A stretch of 64,000 bases of DNA from Dimorphilus gyrociliatus (lineage: Eukaryota > Annelida > Polychaeta > Dinophilidae). The notes beneath the pieces are model-generated. The model was not told the origin of the DNA. It saw only the letters and a program-made list of their open reading frames with translations, and searched no databases. The DNA lies in assembly GCA_904063045.1 (NCBI GenBank), contig CAJFCJ010000009.1, forward strand, positions 1,364,968-1,428,967, given 5' to 3'. Positions 23,953 to 35,712 of the stretch are shown one piece after another; position 1 is the stretch's first letter; each line of letters starts with the position of its first letter. The position numbers were made by a program, and so were the translations under genes.

Positions 23953-26900
23953 TCATTTAAGAAGTTTGTTAGCCCTTTTATTCGCATCTGAAATGCGAGC
24001 GTAATTCGAAGAACCCTGCAACGTAAAACGATTAAATATCGACTTAACTGGAAGGAGATTAAAAAGTACAGTAATATATAGTATATACATATATTTATTT
24101 AAATAAAATTTCTACGTTTGTGCTATATATAATGGAATAATAGCGAATTTACTAATGCTATTAATCCTAATTTTCTCAATTTTAAAGATAAATACAATAG
24201 AAGATGGATTAGGATAGCTCTTCTCATTTTTTTTTTTACCTTTTGATTAATTCTATCAATTTGCTTATTCTGTGATTCCAATTCGCTGCCCATATCGACG
24301 GCCATATTCCTAAGATTGCTAATCATTCCACTCACTTCCATCATATTTTGTTCCATTTCGTCCTCGCGAGCATCGTTTGTGATTCGTGTGATGAAATTAC
24401 CGGTCATTTCAGCACCCCCATCTCCCACTATTACTCTTGGACCATTCGTGTTGACCTAGACGGATATTTGAATTACGTGACTTGGAAATAGCGTCTAAAA
24501 AAATGTGACTGATCGCTCATAGGCTTCTCCCAACCCTCATGCGCTAGCCCTTCATCGGAATGCGTTTATAATCTAATCTCTCTTACTCTCCCATTAAGGA
24601 GAAGAATAGAGAAGAAAGAACTAAAGGATGAATGTTATAAATTTATACAAATCAACTGCAAGCGTAAAAGAGGAGTATTGAATTATTTATTTTCCATTTT
24701 CCTGCTCGGCGTTTAATTGAAAATTAATGAGGCTTCCGTTCATTTTTACCTAAACTAACATCTCATAGAATCCTAAGCTTTTAATAAGAAATAGTTACAA
24801 CAATTTCAAAATGAGAGAAAATGGCCTAGTTGTTTAGAGGATAAGGAGGCGGGAGAGAAAATGTGGGCGGTAATAGGAGGGAATACTATAGAGATAAAAT
24901 GGGACAGTAAGAGAGAAAGAGAAAGCGAAAGGGAGAGAGAGAGAGAGAGAGAGAGAGATGGAATGGTATAAGGGAGGGAGGGGCAACGGGGACGGAACGG
25001 AACGGAAAACGACAACTAAAAAAAAATCAATGTAAAGACAATTTAAGCCTTTTGTATTGAAACCGTTTTAGCTCATATTTTTTCATCAAACGAATTAAAG
25101 AGGAAAGAAAGAGAGAATACAAAATTTTTGCAGGTCCTTTTTCCTTTTTTTTTGTTTAATATCCAGTTTACTATTTACAGTATTGGTTTACCAAGAACGT
25201 GACTATAGTTCTTTTTTAAGGTTGTTATAAACGCCTTCTACGTTGGCAATTAGCTTTGGAAATGATACTAAACAATAATAAATTGCATTCTAGGGTATAA
25301 AAGTGTATCGGAAATAAAAAATGACGTATTTGCTAATATTTCTCTTATATCTTATTTCTTTTATTTTTACCTGCTACATTTTCAATTATATAAGGGTATT
25401 TATTAAACTATTGACAGAATTCTACATGATTTAACCGTTTTAAAGGCCGAGAAGCGTGTAAATAAGGGAATTACTCCTATAATTGTTGACTTTCGAGTCG
25501 GTAGGTATCGCTATTACAGTTACTCTTTTTCTTTTGATACATTGAAACCAAGACCTATATCCTCCATCTTTCTTAGAGCTTTCCTAACAGTTTTCTATTT
25601 GCCCACTCCATTGCGTAAATTATGATATATACTGGCTGATATTCAAAAGATAAAATGGTTCCCTTAGCTAGTTTTAGATGGGCGTCGGCTCTTAAAAATT
25701 TGCAAATTTTCCTACATTAAACCACTTTGATATTCAACTCTTGCCGACCGCATTATGCAAAGTCTCTCTCCAACCTTTCTACTTTCCGCCTCCAAAATAC
25801 TCCTACACATCCGGTTTGAATAGAATAGTAAATGGTGCAAAGACGTATGGACATGTTTTATTTATTATGCATGTAGAAAAAGAGCAAAAAAAACATCCTA
25901 CCTACTCCCAACAACCGCCCCTCCCTTCTTTCTTTCTATATACTGCTCTTTCTATTCGACCTAATCATCTTTTCTCTCCTGTTTTTAACGATTGTCTAAT
26001 GTTGTATGTATAGCATAAGTTATTAATTATGACAACATTTTGACTAAGGAAAGTATTGATAATGAATTATTTATACAAAATGATTACGTCATGTCGTCAA
26101 TTTTTATTTCTATCACCTTGTTCATTCTAACTATCTCTTTATGCCTCTCTTAATAGATTAAATTTAAATGAATTACCATGTCGTTCTTGCACGCTTCCGA
26201 TCGATTGGTGGAGTAAAAAAAGCTAAAGCCTACATCACCCCCGGGACCATCCCTTGGGTTCCATGCATATAATTAACTCTATTACCTGGCCGTCTTCGTT
26301 AGCTTTCCATGTATTGTTATAATCCGATCCTCTTTCGAAATTTTTCGCTCTTTTCCACGGTAGAACACATAGACCGCAACATTTTTCCATACCCTCGAGG
26401 TTCTTTTCCGCGTCGCGCATATCGACGTTGATTTGATCCATTCCTTCTTCGATGTGTTCCAATTGTTCTAAGATAAAGAGACACGAATTTGTTTTGTTTC
26501 CTTTTTTTAAGATACTTATTAAATATTCATTTGGAGCGTCACACTTTCTCTCTAATACAATTTCTCAATCGGTTCAGCTTGTCGTCAATAGGCCCGTGCA
26601 TATCGTTTCTTGTTTAATTATGTTGAATAATTCATAATTTATTTACCTCCTTGTTCGTCGAGCATAACGAGTGTTCGGATACCGGCGTCTTTGCTCTTGA
26701 TGTTAGAAGATTAAAAGATTAATTGGGTCAAACTATAATATAGATTATCCGAACCTCTTCGCACATTTCCAGTATGCGTTTCGTGCTCTCCAGCGACTGA
26801 AAAATTATTCAAAAGAAACCGGAAGTTAGGTTTGTGTATGAAAAATAAAAGAAACGAGCTATTTGAATTAGGAAGATAAATAGAACCTGCTGAGTTCCAT

Positions 26901-26997
26901 AATGGATGTCGAGTTGTAGTTGTTCAGCTTCCGTTGGAGTTCGAGGTTTCTCTCTCTCCTCAGCTTCAGCATTCTGTGGCCTATCATTGCCAGTCAT
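23953..26997 (-). CDS. SNAP25: SNAP-25 t-SNARE
   Basis: Exons 26997-26887, 26796-26755, 26695-26647, 26467-26286, 24455-24240 and 24015-23953, phases consistent, 220 residues. Two Qb/Qc SNARE helices are present. The first contains [20 protein letters not shown] with the zero-layer Gln of DEQG; the second contains [20 protein letters not shown] and ESQNKQIDR with its zero-layer Gln. The linker carries a palmitoylation cluster, here CCGLC rather than the vertebrate four-cysteine pattern. It pairs with syntaxin and synaptobrevin in vesicle fusion at the plasma membrane. The N-terminus before the first helix (about 38 residues, Glu-rich) is longer and different from vertebrate SNAP-25. I chose ATG 26997; an upstream frame to 27021 has only a TTG. 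Confidence 0.96.
24456..26285 (-). other. 1.8-kb SNAP-25 intron with (GA)n tract
   Basis: Holds a (GA)n microsatellite at about 24932-24958 within a purine-rich run beginning near 24910. ORFs inside it are low-complexity and unsupported. Confidence 0.6.
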
Positions 26998-27253
26998 TCC
27001 AACTGCATTGTTCGCCGTCAACTGCAGCGCAATTGCAGTCGTTTCACTCTATATAACTACGCGCCGTTAGATCAATCGATATTGAGAGCGTCCCGCGCCG
27101 CCGACTGATCGAGTGCGAAAATCACCGAAAGCGTTTCTTTTGACGTCTCTGAGCGTTGCAGACAAACAGAGCAAATAGAAGAATTGTTAGAAGACGAGTA
27201 GAAATATTGCAGAAAGAGAAGTAAATAGAAGTAGAATCAGCTAGAAGATACAA

Positions 27254-27290
<37 letters not shown>

Positions 27291-28628
27291 TCCTAGAGAG
27301 AACAGACAGTAAGAAAATGAATGAGAAAACAGAAAAAAAGTACTTAAGTACTTTGCTCTCCTACTATCAAAAACAACCAGCGTCGTTTAACTCTTGTCTG
27401 ACGTCTCTTTCCTACAACTAGCGACGTCTCTCGGACCGAATATTTTATCAGTTATCATCATTGATCTATTTATCAAAGGCCGACAAGTTATTTTTTACCC
27501 TATTTGCCAAATCCGTAAGGATAAGCTCTACTATCTAGTCAGAATCTGTATGTATTTATGGTCCGATTTATTACAACCATATTTATTAATGTCAAACGCA
27601 CATAATTGATAAATTCAAAGCCTATAAATATTTATATGTAATTATGGAAAAAAGGGATCGCATTTGTAATATGTTTGTATTTCGCATAGCAAATTCCTTT
27701 CGATTTATACAAAATATACTCAAAAATTACATATAACTGTATAATAATAATGAACATTAGTCTTTTAAGCTGTAAATTTATTCATTTATGCATAAACTAT
27801 TGTCTTTTATGTATAATTTTAATATATAAAATGTATATGTAGTATATATATATATATATAACGAACGTATTAGTATATAGTATTAGACAAAACTTTCAAA
27901 AGATAAATCTAACAGTGTTATATAAACTGTAATATAATTAAGGCAGGTGGTTAATGCATTTTATTCTCTTTCTACTTTAAGGAAACACGGGGTAATTAAC
28001 GTAAATTACAACGATTCAAACATTTTCAATTAACCTGCCCAGGTTTAAATTTATTATATAAGATCTTATGTAATTGCTCGCTGGCGTTCGTCACTGTTTA
28101 AAATCACTTGGTAAATCGTAGGCTGAAATAAACGGTTTTTTTACCACCTTTTCTTTTATTCTCCTACTTAAACTTATCTGCCCTGTGAATGAGGCAATGG
28201 GGAGAGAGAGGAAGAGAGGGAGGGAGGGAGGGAGGGAATAAACAAATGAATGAATGAAGAAGAAGTAGAAGAAAAAAGAGATAGAATGTGTATGCGTACG
28301 TGATGAATGAAAGAGATTTCTATTTAACTGTAAATTAACCACAATGAATATCCTTATAAAAGTAAATACAACAAAGGAGAACGACTATTGTTTTCCTTTT
28401 GTAGCAGATTATAGACATATAAATGAATATGTATATGTAGTGCCCTGTATATAAATTATAATTGTTATTCTGTATGTCGTATTTATCACATCTCATTAAT
28501 ATTAATAAGCTAGCACGCCCGTGAAAAATATTCATATCAACCTTTTGAAAATATTGAATTGAGAAACATCTGGCCATTCGCTATGACGTATTAAAAAACT
28601 TAACTGGGAGAAACTATTTTAAGCGAAA
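26998..28628. promoter_or_regulatory. Divergent region, SNAP-25 / CCDC125-like
   Basis: Presumed 5' sequences of both genes. It contains (GA)n at about 27256-27286 and a GGGA-rich purine run at about 28200-28238. No coding gene recognised. Confidence 0.45.
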
Positions 28629-30776
28629 ATGTCTCTGGAAGGAGGCGATCTGGGACTGGGTAAGGGCTTAAAACCTGGTGGAATCCCCGTGGACATTCCT
28701 AAGGAAGAAGAGCAAAAGACTAGAAATATCCGACTTAAAACCTATAAAACCCTGTATGGTGGCAGAGTAGAGGATAATTCGATTTCTAAAGGAGATGACC
28801 TCTTAATAGGAACCTCGCTTAAACAGCAAAAGAAATTGTTCGAGAGACAGGTGGCGCAACTAAGCCTGCCTGGATTGAGCAGGGATCATCACCAATACGG
28901 ATTAATAGATCAGAGTTTGTATATCATTTGGGAAATTAGGCCTATATAAGGGGAGAATTCGCTATGCTAATATCGATTGAAAGAATTATGATGCACTGAA
29001 CTCTTGGGAATAGTAGTGAATAAGGTTTCTAATTAGGTTATGTTTAATTAGACAAAAAATATATAGTGAAATAAGTAAACTATATATAAGCATATATATA
29101 TATAATAATATCTATATATATATATAAATATATATGCTTGAGTAAGTAAAGTGAAAATGCTATAAATCCTAAAGATGTATAGATGAAAAGAATAAATAAA
29201 AGGGAGAAAAAAATAAGGGAATGTATACTATAATAGAGTTTAATAATAACATAATAAATATCGTTTCTCTCCCTCTAACTCCCCCTTTCTTTTTCTACTA
29301 TAATTATTCAACTAGGGAACGTCTCTAAAATAAACATTTCAGTTCTCACCCTTTCCTCATTTCGTTTCTTCTAGTTATTTTTGTACAGTTTATAAATAGA
29401 AATAAATTATTCCTTATTTATTTAGCGAAAGATGGAAGAGGTAATCAGAGTGAAGAAGATTCCATTGCAATTCAAGATAAAAACGTTCAGAGGAAACTGT
29501 ACGAAGCTCAATGGGAAATCGAACGCTTAACGCAAGATTTAGAGATATGCAAGAACCAGTTGGACGCCAAATACAAATCCATTAAACTCCTCCAGAACCA
29601 GGTTTTCCTTATAAGCTATTATTTACTTGACTTCGAATTTATATATTCTTGCTTTAAACGCTATTTATGTTATCTCTAAATCAAATCTCCTTAATTCCCT
29701 TCTCTCTTTCGACATTATAGGCAAGCATTTACCAAAGTCAACATTTTGAATCGTTAACAAGTACGAAAACCATTGTACAGCATCTTCAAAAGGTTACTTT
29801 CCTTAACATAATTTATACATCATATTAAAAAGTAAATTATAGCGAATTAGCTCTTGTTACAACTGCCCCCCTTCCATATGCTATTTTGTGATGAGTTCTA
29901 TTTAAAATAGGAAGTCAACAGACTGCAATTCGAACTGGAATTACGTCAATCAACATTAATCGGAAGCCAAGAAACTTGGCGGGAGAGATTTGATAGAGTT
30001 TGTAAAGAGAATAGTGCTCTATTCGGTATACTAGCACAAGAGAGGAGAGAAGTAGAAGAATTGAGGCAAAAGAATAGAGAACTTGAAAGGCAAACAGATG
30101 ACTTAAAACAGGTCTTAAATGATAGGGAAAAGAAGAGATTTGAATTTCTTGAAAGGGCCCTAAGCACCGAGGAATCGGACGATGAAAAGCCATTTACCGC
30201 CGAAGAACTAGCCGTTTTAGGTACATGTAATTGTAGATTGGATAAAAAGGAGCCTTGTCGTTGCGCAAAGACTTGCGTAACACTGCATAGAAGATTGGAT
30301 TCCTGTCGGAGTCAAATCTTCTCTATCAAACAACAAAGGATGGAAGCGTTACTATCAGTAGACGCATATCGGCAAGCTTTTGAAGAGCAATTGAACAGGA
30401 ATGAAAAACTTTTAAGAGACTGTTCAAAGACAATTCAACTACCTCCTCTCGCCAGGGAGAATGTTTTACAATTTTTAAGATGTATTAAACATATAGATAA
30501 CACAACAAAAAACAATGATGACAATCCATTAGATAATGTATCGGATACTGATATATTCACCATACTTATAGAAATGGTAAAAATTAACTTCACAATATTT
30601 TCAAAGTCGAATTAAACTATTTTCTATTCCTTTCTATTTAGATATCTGAGAGGAATGAAGCGTTAGCCAATCAAAGACTGGCTGTGAAGATACTCGGCAC
30701 TAAGGTTCAAGAGTATGAAAAACTTTTAAAAGGAAAAGAGCAAACTAATGTGATTAACATGAAGAGTCTTGTATAG
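28629..30776 (+). CDS. CCDC125: CCDC125-like coiled-coil protein
   Basis: Exons 28629-28914, 29426-29601, 29721-29792, 29911-30576 and 30642-30776, phases consistent, 444 residues. The N-terminal GGDLGLGKGLKPGGI corresponds to the start of vertebrate CCDC125. Long coiled coils follow (about residues 110-240). A cysteine-containing block ELAVLGTCNCRLDKKEPCRC and then VDAYRQAFEEQL match the conserved central region, and SERNEALANQRLAVKIL the C-terminal one. The vertebrate protein is reported to affect cell motility; its biochemical role is unclear. The first intron starts GTTTGT, a weak donor, and contains a TA-rich inverted repeat. Confidence 0.82.
29088..29139. repeat. TA-rich inverted repeat in CCDC125 intron
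   Basis: AAGCATATATATA at the left and TATATATGCTT at the right can pair, with a TA-rich centre. Probably a microsatellite-derived cruciform; no function inferred. Confidence 0.5.
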
Positions 30777-30846
30777 ACTCTGTTATTGATGGTTTCTTAA
30801 TAAATATCCTTTTGTATATAACTTTAACGGAATATAATATCTAGAT

Positions 30847-31227
30847 TTAAACGCCTTCGTGTTTATAATAACGTTTAAATCGTTTCGAATCGGGTCTTTT
30901 GCCATCATTATTTCTACTTTCGATTTCATTCTTCATTTTATATAAATTGCTTATTAAAGAATAATTCTGAAAATTGAAGATGATCTGATCATTATTGCTT
31001 TTATGTAAACAACATCAATAGGACATTTCAGGCTCTTAAACATAACATTATATAGGAGAATAGTTTTTTTTCTATATACACGTTAAGTATCTCTGCAAAA
31101 AGAACCTTACCTTGATTGTTTCTTCTTGTTGTGTAGTTATAGTATCGAATTTAATTAAACATAACAACAAAGTAGTGCATACTGTATAGATATAAAAAAA
31201 GAAGGCGATAACAAAGCAAAATGCCAT
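30847..31227 (-). CDS. Candidate secreted peptide precursor (78 aa)
   Basis: Two exons, 31227-31111 and 30966-30847. The donor AAG|GTAAGG and the acceptor AATTTTCAG are both strong, and both are phase 0. The N-terminus is strongly hydrophobic (MAFCFVIAFFFYIYTVCTTL then LLCLIKF), as in a signal peptide or signal anchor. The C-terminal part is hydrophilic with basic pairs: DGKR, SKR and FKR, then a YYKHEGV end. The Gly-Lys-Arg could be an amidation/cleavage site, which suggests a neuropeptide-type precursor. I recognise no homologue. A TTG-initiated extension upstream to 31260 is ignored. The stop codon is 71 nt from the stop of the convergent CCDC125-like gene. Confidence 0.45.
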
Positions 31228-33669
31228 AGAAGCAAGGCTATAATTGAAATTTTTGAACAAAACGAAAGTAGATTCTAAAGGCTATAATTTATTACGTAAC
31301 AGCAAATATAGTGTGGAAGTGTCATTGTAGCTTAGATCAAATGATTACATAAATAAGATCAGGCGTAGAGAAAGCGATTTAATGATAGTATTTTTGTTTT
31401 TATTATTTAAGAGAGTGTCATTGGTTTTCCTTCTATTTCTTCTACTTTTTCTTCTTTCTGTCTTTCTTCTTCTTCTTCTTCTTCTTTAAATTAAAGGTCA
31501 ATGTTTTATCAGTTTTATTTAAAAAACAAATAACAAAAGAGTCAAGTTTTTGTTCTTTTTACTTTTCTTTACTTCTAATGATTATGTACTTTCATCCAAC
31601 ATTGCAATTATTTACTTTAACCATTGACTACAGATTAATTAACGACTTTAATTAACTTTCATTTCTATTGAAATTGTTTAATATGTTTGTTAAAAGTTTT
31701 AACTAAATCAAATACTTTGAATACTTGTTTTTGAAATGTCACAAATTGATTACAAAAAGCTCGAAATATGACGTAAATAAAGGAATGTTCGAAAAATGAC
31801 GTAAATAGAGAAACGTTCGAAAATGACGTAAAGTAAGGAATGTTTCACAAAAAGCAAAAACTAACCTTATATATGAGAAGACAAGATGGAAAAGAAGAAG
31901 AATAAGGATATTAAATTTATTTAAGTATGTTACTTAAGATAGATAGCTTTTTTTTCTCGAATATTTCATAACTTGATTTTAATAGGGTTACATTTCCTTT
32001 TACATAGAATGTATTAAGCTCTAATTGTATATGAAAATTTAATTTGGAAACTGGAAATGTTTAATACCTAAACTATAAAACAGAAGTTTCTTTTATTAAA
32101 TATGTTATTAAAATATAGCTTTGCATCTTGTAATAGTTATTTACGAACCAAATAGAAAATGACCAATTTAGCCTTTCTTTCGCAAACTGGCTTTATCCTT
32201 CTGATACTAATTGATTTTTAACGACCTGGGGGACCATTTCAGTAAACTTCCTAAAGCAATTATTTACATTTAGAAAAAAATTACTAATTGGAAAGAATAT
32301 ATTAGGATCCTGTGGGCTTAGTTAATTTTTTTTAAATAGACATAGGATATACACGATCGTACCATAATAAAGCCAGAAATAGAGCTATTACTCTCTATTT
32401 ACTTCTAAGGCTGTTATTACTTATGCTATAATTATTAAGGAATATTTTAACCGAGATCGTTTCTCAGCAGGCAAACATTTTTGACAGGCAACGTGATACA
32501 GTGTTCCATTACATAACAACTTGAGAAGCTACTTTCCAGGGACACTTAGTAAATTAAATCTTCTCTTTGTTGTCCTGTTCGCTTGGATAAATAACGCCAC
32601 CTGTTATTCTTTCTATTTTGATTAATTTTTAGATAAGATCTATTTTTGGAACATCTAAATATAATATCCCTAATACCATCAACTTTATCGCTAATTAGCA
32701 ATCGTTGTATCTAATTGGGTGCTATCTTTGAAATCCAATATATAACCTTTTTTCGTCTTTGTTCAATTAATATTTTTTTTTCAAAGAAATTAGATAATTA
32801 ATGACTAATTTTAGTTTACCAAAAATAGACATCCAATCTTTTTCCTGAGAGATAACAGATTTTTTCCATTTTATAACATATTTATTAGAGTTTAGTATTA
32901 ATTAAATAGTCTCTCTTAAAAAAACAACGGTTGGGTATTTTTACACTATAATAGGGAAAAAATAGTAATTTATAGGAATAGCCGACTGTAGAATGAAACC
33001 TTTTACATTAGTTGAACGAGGATTGTATTGTTTAAGAGAGAGAGAGGTAACAGTGAGAAAGTATTCAAGTATACCTCTGATTAAATTGTTTTCATTAATT
33101 ATCTATCATTCTGCTAAAACGAATTATTTAAATAAACAAATCCTAAAGAGCTTTTTCTTTTTATAATTAAAACAATTGGATTGCAGGCTTTACGTTTTAA
33201 TTATAGAATAGTATTTGAGAACGAAAATTGCATGATAAATTTGATAGAAACTGCATAATTTGGGTTCTAAATGCTATTTTAAATACTTCTGGACTGCAGC
33301 CTAACAGTGTTCTTCTCATTTACGAATTTTTTATTCATCATGGATTGTACTGAGGTATTGTAAGCATGAATGTTGTAGCCTTGAAAAGGAAAATGAGGAA
33401 AGCTGAATAAACTAATCAGCTTAAATCTATGAATTCTATTAGACTTATATCGTTACAGTTGTTATCTGCATGTCCTTAATTTCCATATTTTACTCCCTTT
33501 CCCCAATTTACGTCTGTCCGCTCTCTGCGGGTAAAAATACTGAATACTAAAAACTAAATCAAACATCGTAAGTGCCAAATTAAGAAATTAAGTTAAAAAA
33601 AATTAAGTTTAAAATACTAAGTCAGTAACTGAAAAATCAGTAATATTTAACTTTATCATGTAGTTATCG
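31228..33669. other. 2.4-kb AT-rich intergenic region
   Basis: The longest gene-free stretch in the window. It holds a TTC-rich run at about 31463-31487 and a three-copy TGACGTAA array at 31769-31831. No other coding or RNA gene recognised. Confidence 0.5.
31769..31831 (+). promoter_or_regulatory. Three tandem TGACGTAA sites
   Basis: TGACGTAA at 31769-31776, 31797-31804 and 31824-31831. They sit in an imperfect 27-28 nt repeat with a shared TTCGAAAA flank. TGACGTAA is a CREB/ATF or PAR-bZIP type half/hybrid site. Confidence 0.5.
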
Positions 33670-33843
33670 ATGGTAGTGCAATACAGGAGAAATCAAACGT
33701 TATCTAATGAAGATATATTGAATATTAGTATGAAAAGAATGTGTTTATTTTCTTGGTTCAATACTCAAATTTTGCTGATTTGCGCAACATGTTGGTTGGT
33801 CGTTGCCGTAATCCTTGTAGCAATGGTCTTTTACAAACATTAA
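33670..33843 (+). CDS. Candidate single-pass membrane micropeptide (57 aa)
   Basis: ATG 33670 opens 57 codons ending at TAA 33841-33843, with an in-frame TAG just upstream (33661). The first 25 residues are polar and basic. A hydrophobic helix follows (about residues 33-54, QILLICATCWLVVAVILVAM), then a VFYKH tail. This resembles the layout of SERCA-regulating micropeptides (phospholamban/sarcolamban type), but no specific motif proves it. An AATAAA at 33874-33879 lies 31 nt after the stop. The ORF could equally be the last exon of a longer gene, since no promoter is recognisable. Confidence 0.4.
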   Translation: MVVQYRRNQTLSNEDILNISMKRMCLFSWFNTQILLICATCWLVVAVILVAMVFYKH

Positions 33844-33873
33844 AGCATGAAGGACTCTCTAAATTAACTTAAT

Positions 33874-33886
33874 AATAAAATTTATT
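33874..33886. terminator. Overlapping bidirectional polyadenylation signal
   Basis: AATAAAATTTATT holds a plus-strand AATAAA (33874-33879) and a minus-strand AATAAA (33881-33886). It lies between the convergent micropeptide ORF and CARD gene 1, whose stop is at 33909. Confidence 0.55.
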
Positions 33887-33908
33887 TTATTTTCAAAAAA
33901 TGTCCAAT

Positions 33909-34393
33909 TTATCGTATTCCAAATTTTTCTTTCAATCGATCTTCTTCATCCTTCTTGTCTTGAAGTTCTTTCCTGCAATAAAGTTTTGCTTATAAAACAC
34001 AAAAGGATTTTATTATAAGTATAAACCAACTCAGCCAAGGGGAGGTAATTTTCTATTTTTTTTCTGATGTGAGTTTGCCCGTCCTGATCTAAAGCCAAAA
34101 GAAATGGTCCCAATAAATGAGCCTTTCTGATCATTTTATCGAGTAACGACGTCGCCATTTTATATCTGACGCCTTGCTGCTACAAAATTAATTTCTTAAT
34201 AAGGTTGTCAATGAGCTATTACCTGCCCTACCTTAATATCATCTACTTGATTACCATCAATAATTTTTAATTCCTGCAAACGTGTTAAGAATAAACCTTG
34301 CAATTCCAAATGCTCTGTCAAGTACACTAAATTTCTCTCTAGTGTAAGTTTAAACACTTCATCGGAGTATTCTTTATGACTTTTTCCGGACAT
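33909..34393 (-). CDS. CARD-only protein 1
   Basis: Exons 34393-34232, 34179-34031 and 33972-33909, 124 residues. Nearly the whole protein is one death-fold domain of CARD type: helices include RNLVYLTEHLELQGLFLTRL, KIIDGNQVDDI, KMATSLLDKMIRKAHLLGPF and LLALDQDGQTHIRKKI, then a charged tail. CARD-only proteins act by homotypic interaction, often as modulators of caspase or innate immune complexes. The exon structure (three exons, a 149-nt middle exon, a GTTGGT donor) is identical to its neighbour at 34754, so the two arose by tandem duplication. The family call rests on the pattern of hydrophobic positions; no ligand can be named. Confidence 0.75.
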
Positions 34394-34753
34394 ATTATGA
34401 AAAACGAAGTTTCTTAAAGCTGTATAGCATGAGCGATAATGCGTGGGAAATTAACAAATATAAGTTCAGTGTCCAGACAAATTTCAAGGACGTATAATAC
34501 AATTTATCACTTAAAAAACAAGTGTTATTTTAATATTCAAAATTTATTAAATAAGTGGCTTTGTAAAAATCCACATAAAAGTAATAATCCATGATTTTAT
34601 TAGTTGAAAAGTTCAGTTTTGCGTCTTGTACGAAAAACAAAAGTAGAAGTTATACAGTATAAAGACAATGAAAGCTCGTATACTTTTTAAATTTATCATA
34701 TAACAACAATGTGGAATAAGAAAGAAACTGTAATATGATCTGGTGCTATCTTG

Positions 34754-35245
34754 TTATTGTCCAAACTGCTGTTTGATAGCCTCCCTTTGTTTTTTTCTAT
34801 CATTGACTATTCTCCTGGAAACAAAGTTATGATCAACTTATTAATAAAGATAAATTTTAACAGATATAACAGAAAACCAACTGTGCATCTGGTAAATACT
34901 CTGTGATATTTTCAGCCAAGAATTTTTGATTGTCATCAAATAATGCTAACACGAACTGAGGTAAATGATGACTGTTCCTAATAAGTATATCCATTAATTT
35001 AGACGCTTTACGAAATCTAGCTCCCCCTGACTAAAACAAGTGTGTTTATAGTTGTAATATTTAATATTTGTACTTTAAATATCTACTTCAATTTCTTCTT
35101 TCTCGAGCTGGGTAATAACTCCCCTCGCCAATAATCGGTTGAGTAAAAGGCTACCGTCTCCTATACCTAATTTTTCTGTAATGTCGACTAACTTTCTTTC
35201 AAGCACAACCTTATAGGTTTCTGGTGAATAAGTCATTTTCGCCAT
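34754..35245 (-). CDS. CARD-only protein 2
   Basis: Exons 35245-35087, 35030-34882 and 34814-34754, 122 residues, all phases as in CARD gene 1. The domain reads KVVLERKLVDITEKLG, LLLNRLLARGVITQLEKEEI, FRKASKLMDILIRNSHHLPQ and FVLALFDDNQKFLAENI, then a basic tail ending QQFGQ. It differs from its paralogue at most surface positions but keeps the hydrophobic core, so the pair is not recent. It starts with MAKMTYSPETYK; two in-frame Met codons lie close together and I took the first. Confidence 0.75.
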
Positions 35246-35712
35246 TAGCTATTTTGCTGCAGTGCAACACTGGGCGATAATATGAAGCAAATTGTTATTA
35301 TATATTCCAGTGTCCACTATCAAACTCACCAGAAACTTGTTCAAAAAAGGCAGCTGTGCTATGTTACGAAAAGACTAATCTGCAAATTAGTTTCTTTATC
35401 GTTTAAGTGAAGAGACCAATGTCATTAAGTCTTAATAAAAAAATAAAAGACTCATGTTTATTAAGACTATTTTCCCTTTAATATAATGAGATTTTAATGT
35501 TTTAAATCGAAAAAGCCTTTTTTGTCAATAAAAGATCAATACGAAAAAAAAACTATTTAGTGTGTATAATATGACAATTTAAATAAGCTGCAATCGACTC
35601 AATAAAATGGCCTTTTATCTAGAGAGAGAGATTAAACGAATGTCGCTTAGGAACGAACTGACGCTGTATAGATTTCCAGTCTGTTAGATTGATAGACAGT
35701 TTTTTATTCGTA
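35246..35712. promoter_or_regulatory. Divergent region, CARD 2 / CFAP119-like
   Basis: 467 nt between two start codons pointing apart. AT-rich; no individual site stands out. Confidence 0.35.

Noticed and set aside
24806-25015. Ser/Leu-rich ORF opposite the (GA)n tract
   Set aside because: It is simply the translation of a microsatellite.
25741-26013. 90-residue ORF inside the SNAP-25 intron
   Set aside because: No ATG-supported start, no homology, no splice signals consistent with a gene.
28091-28577. Two minus-strand ORFs upstream of the CCDC125-like gene
   Set aside because: Partly purine-repeat translation and partly AT-rich sequence; no conserved motif.
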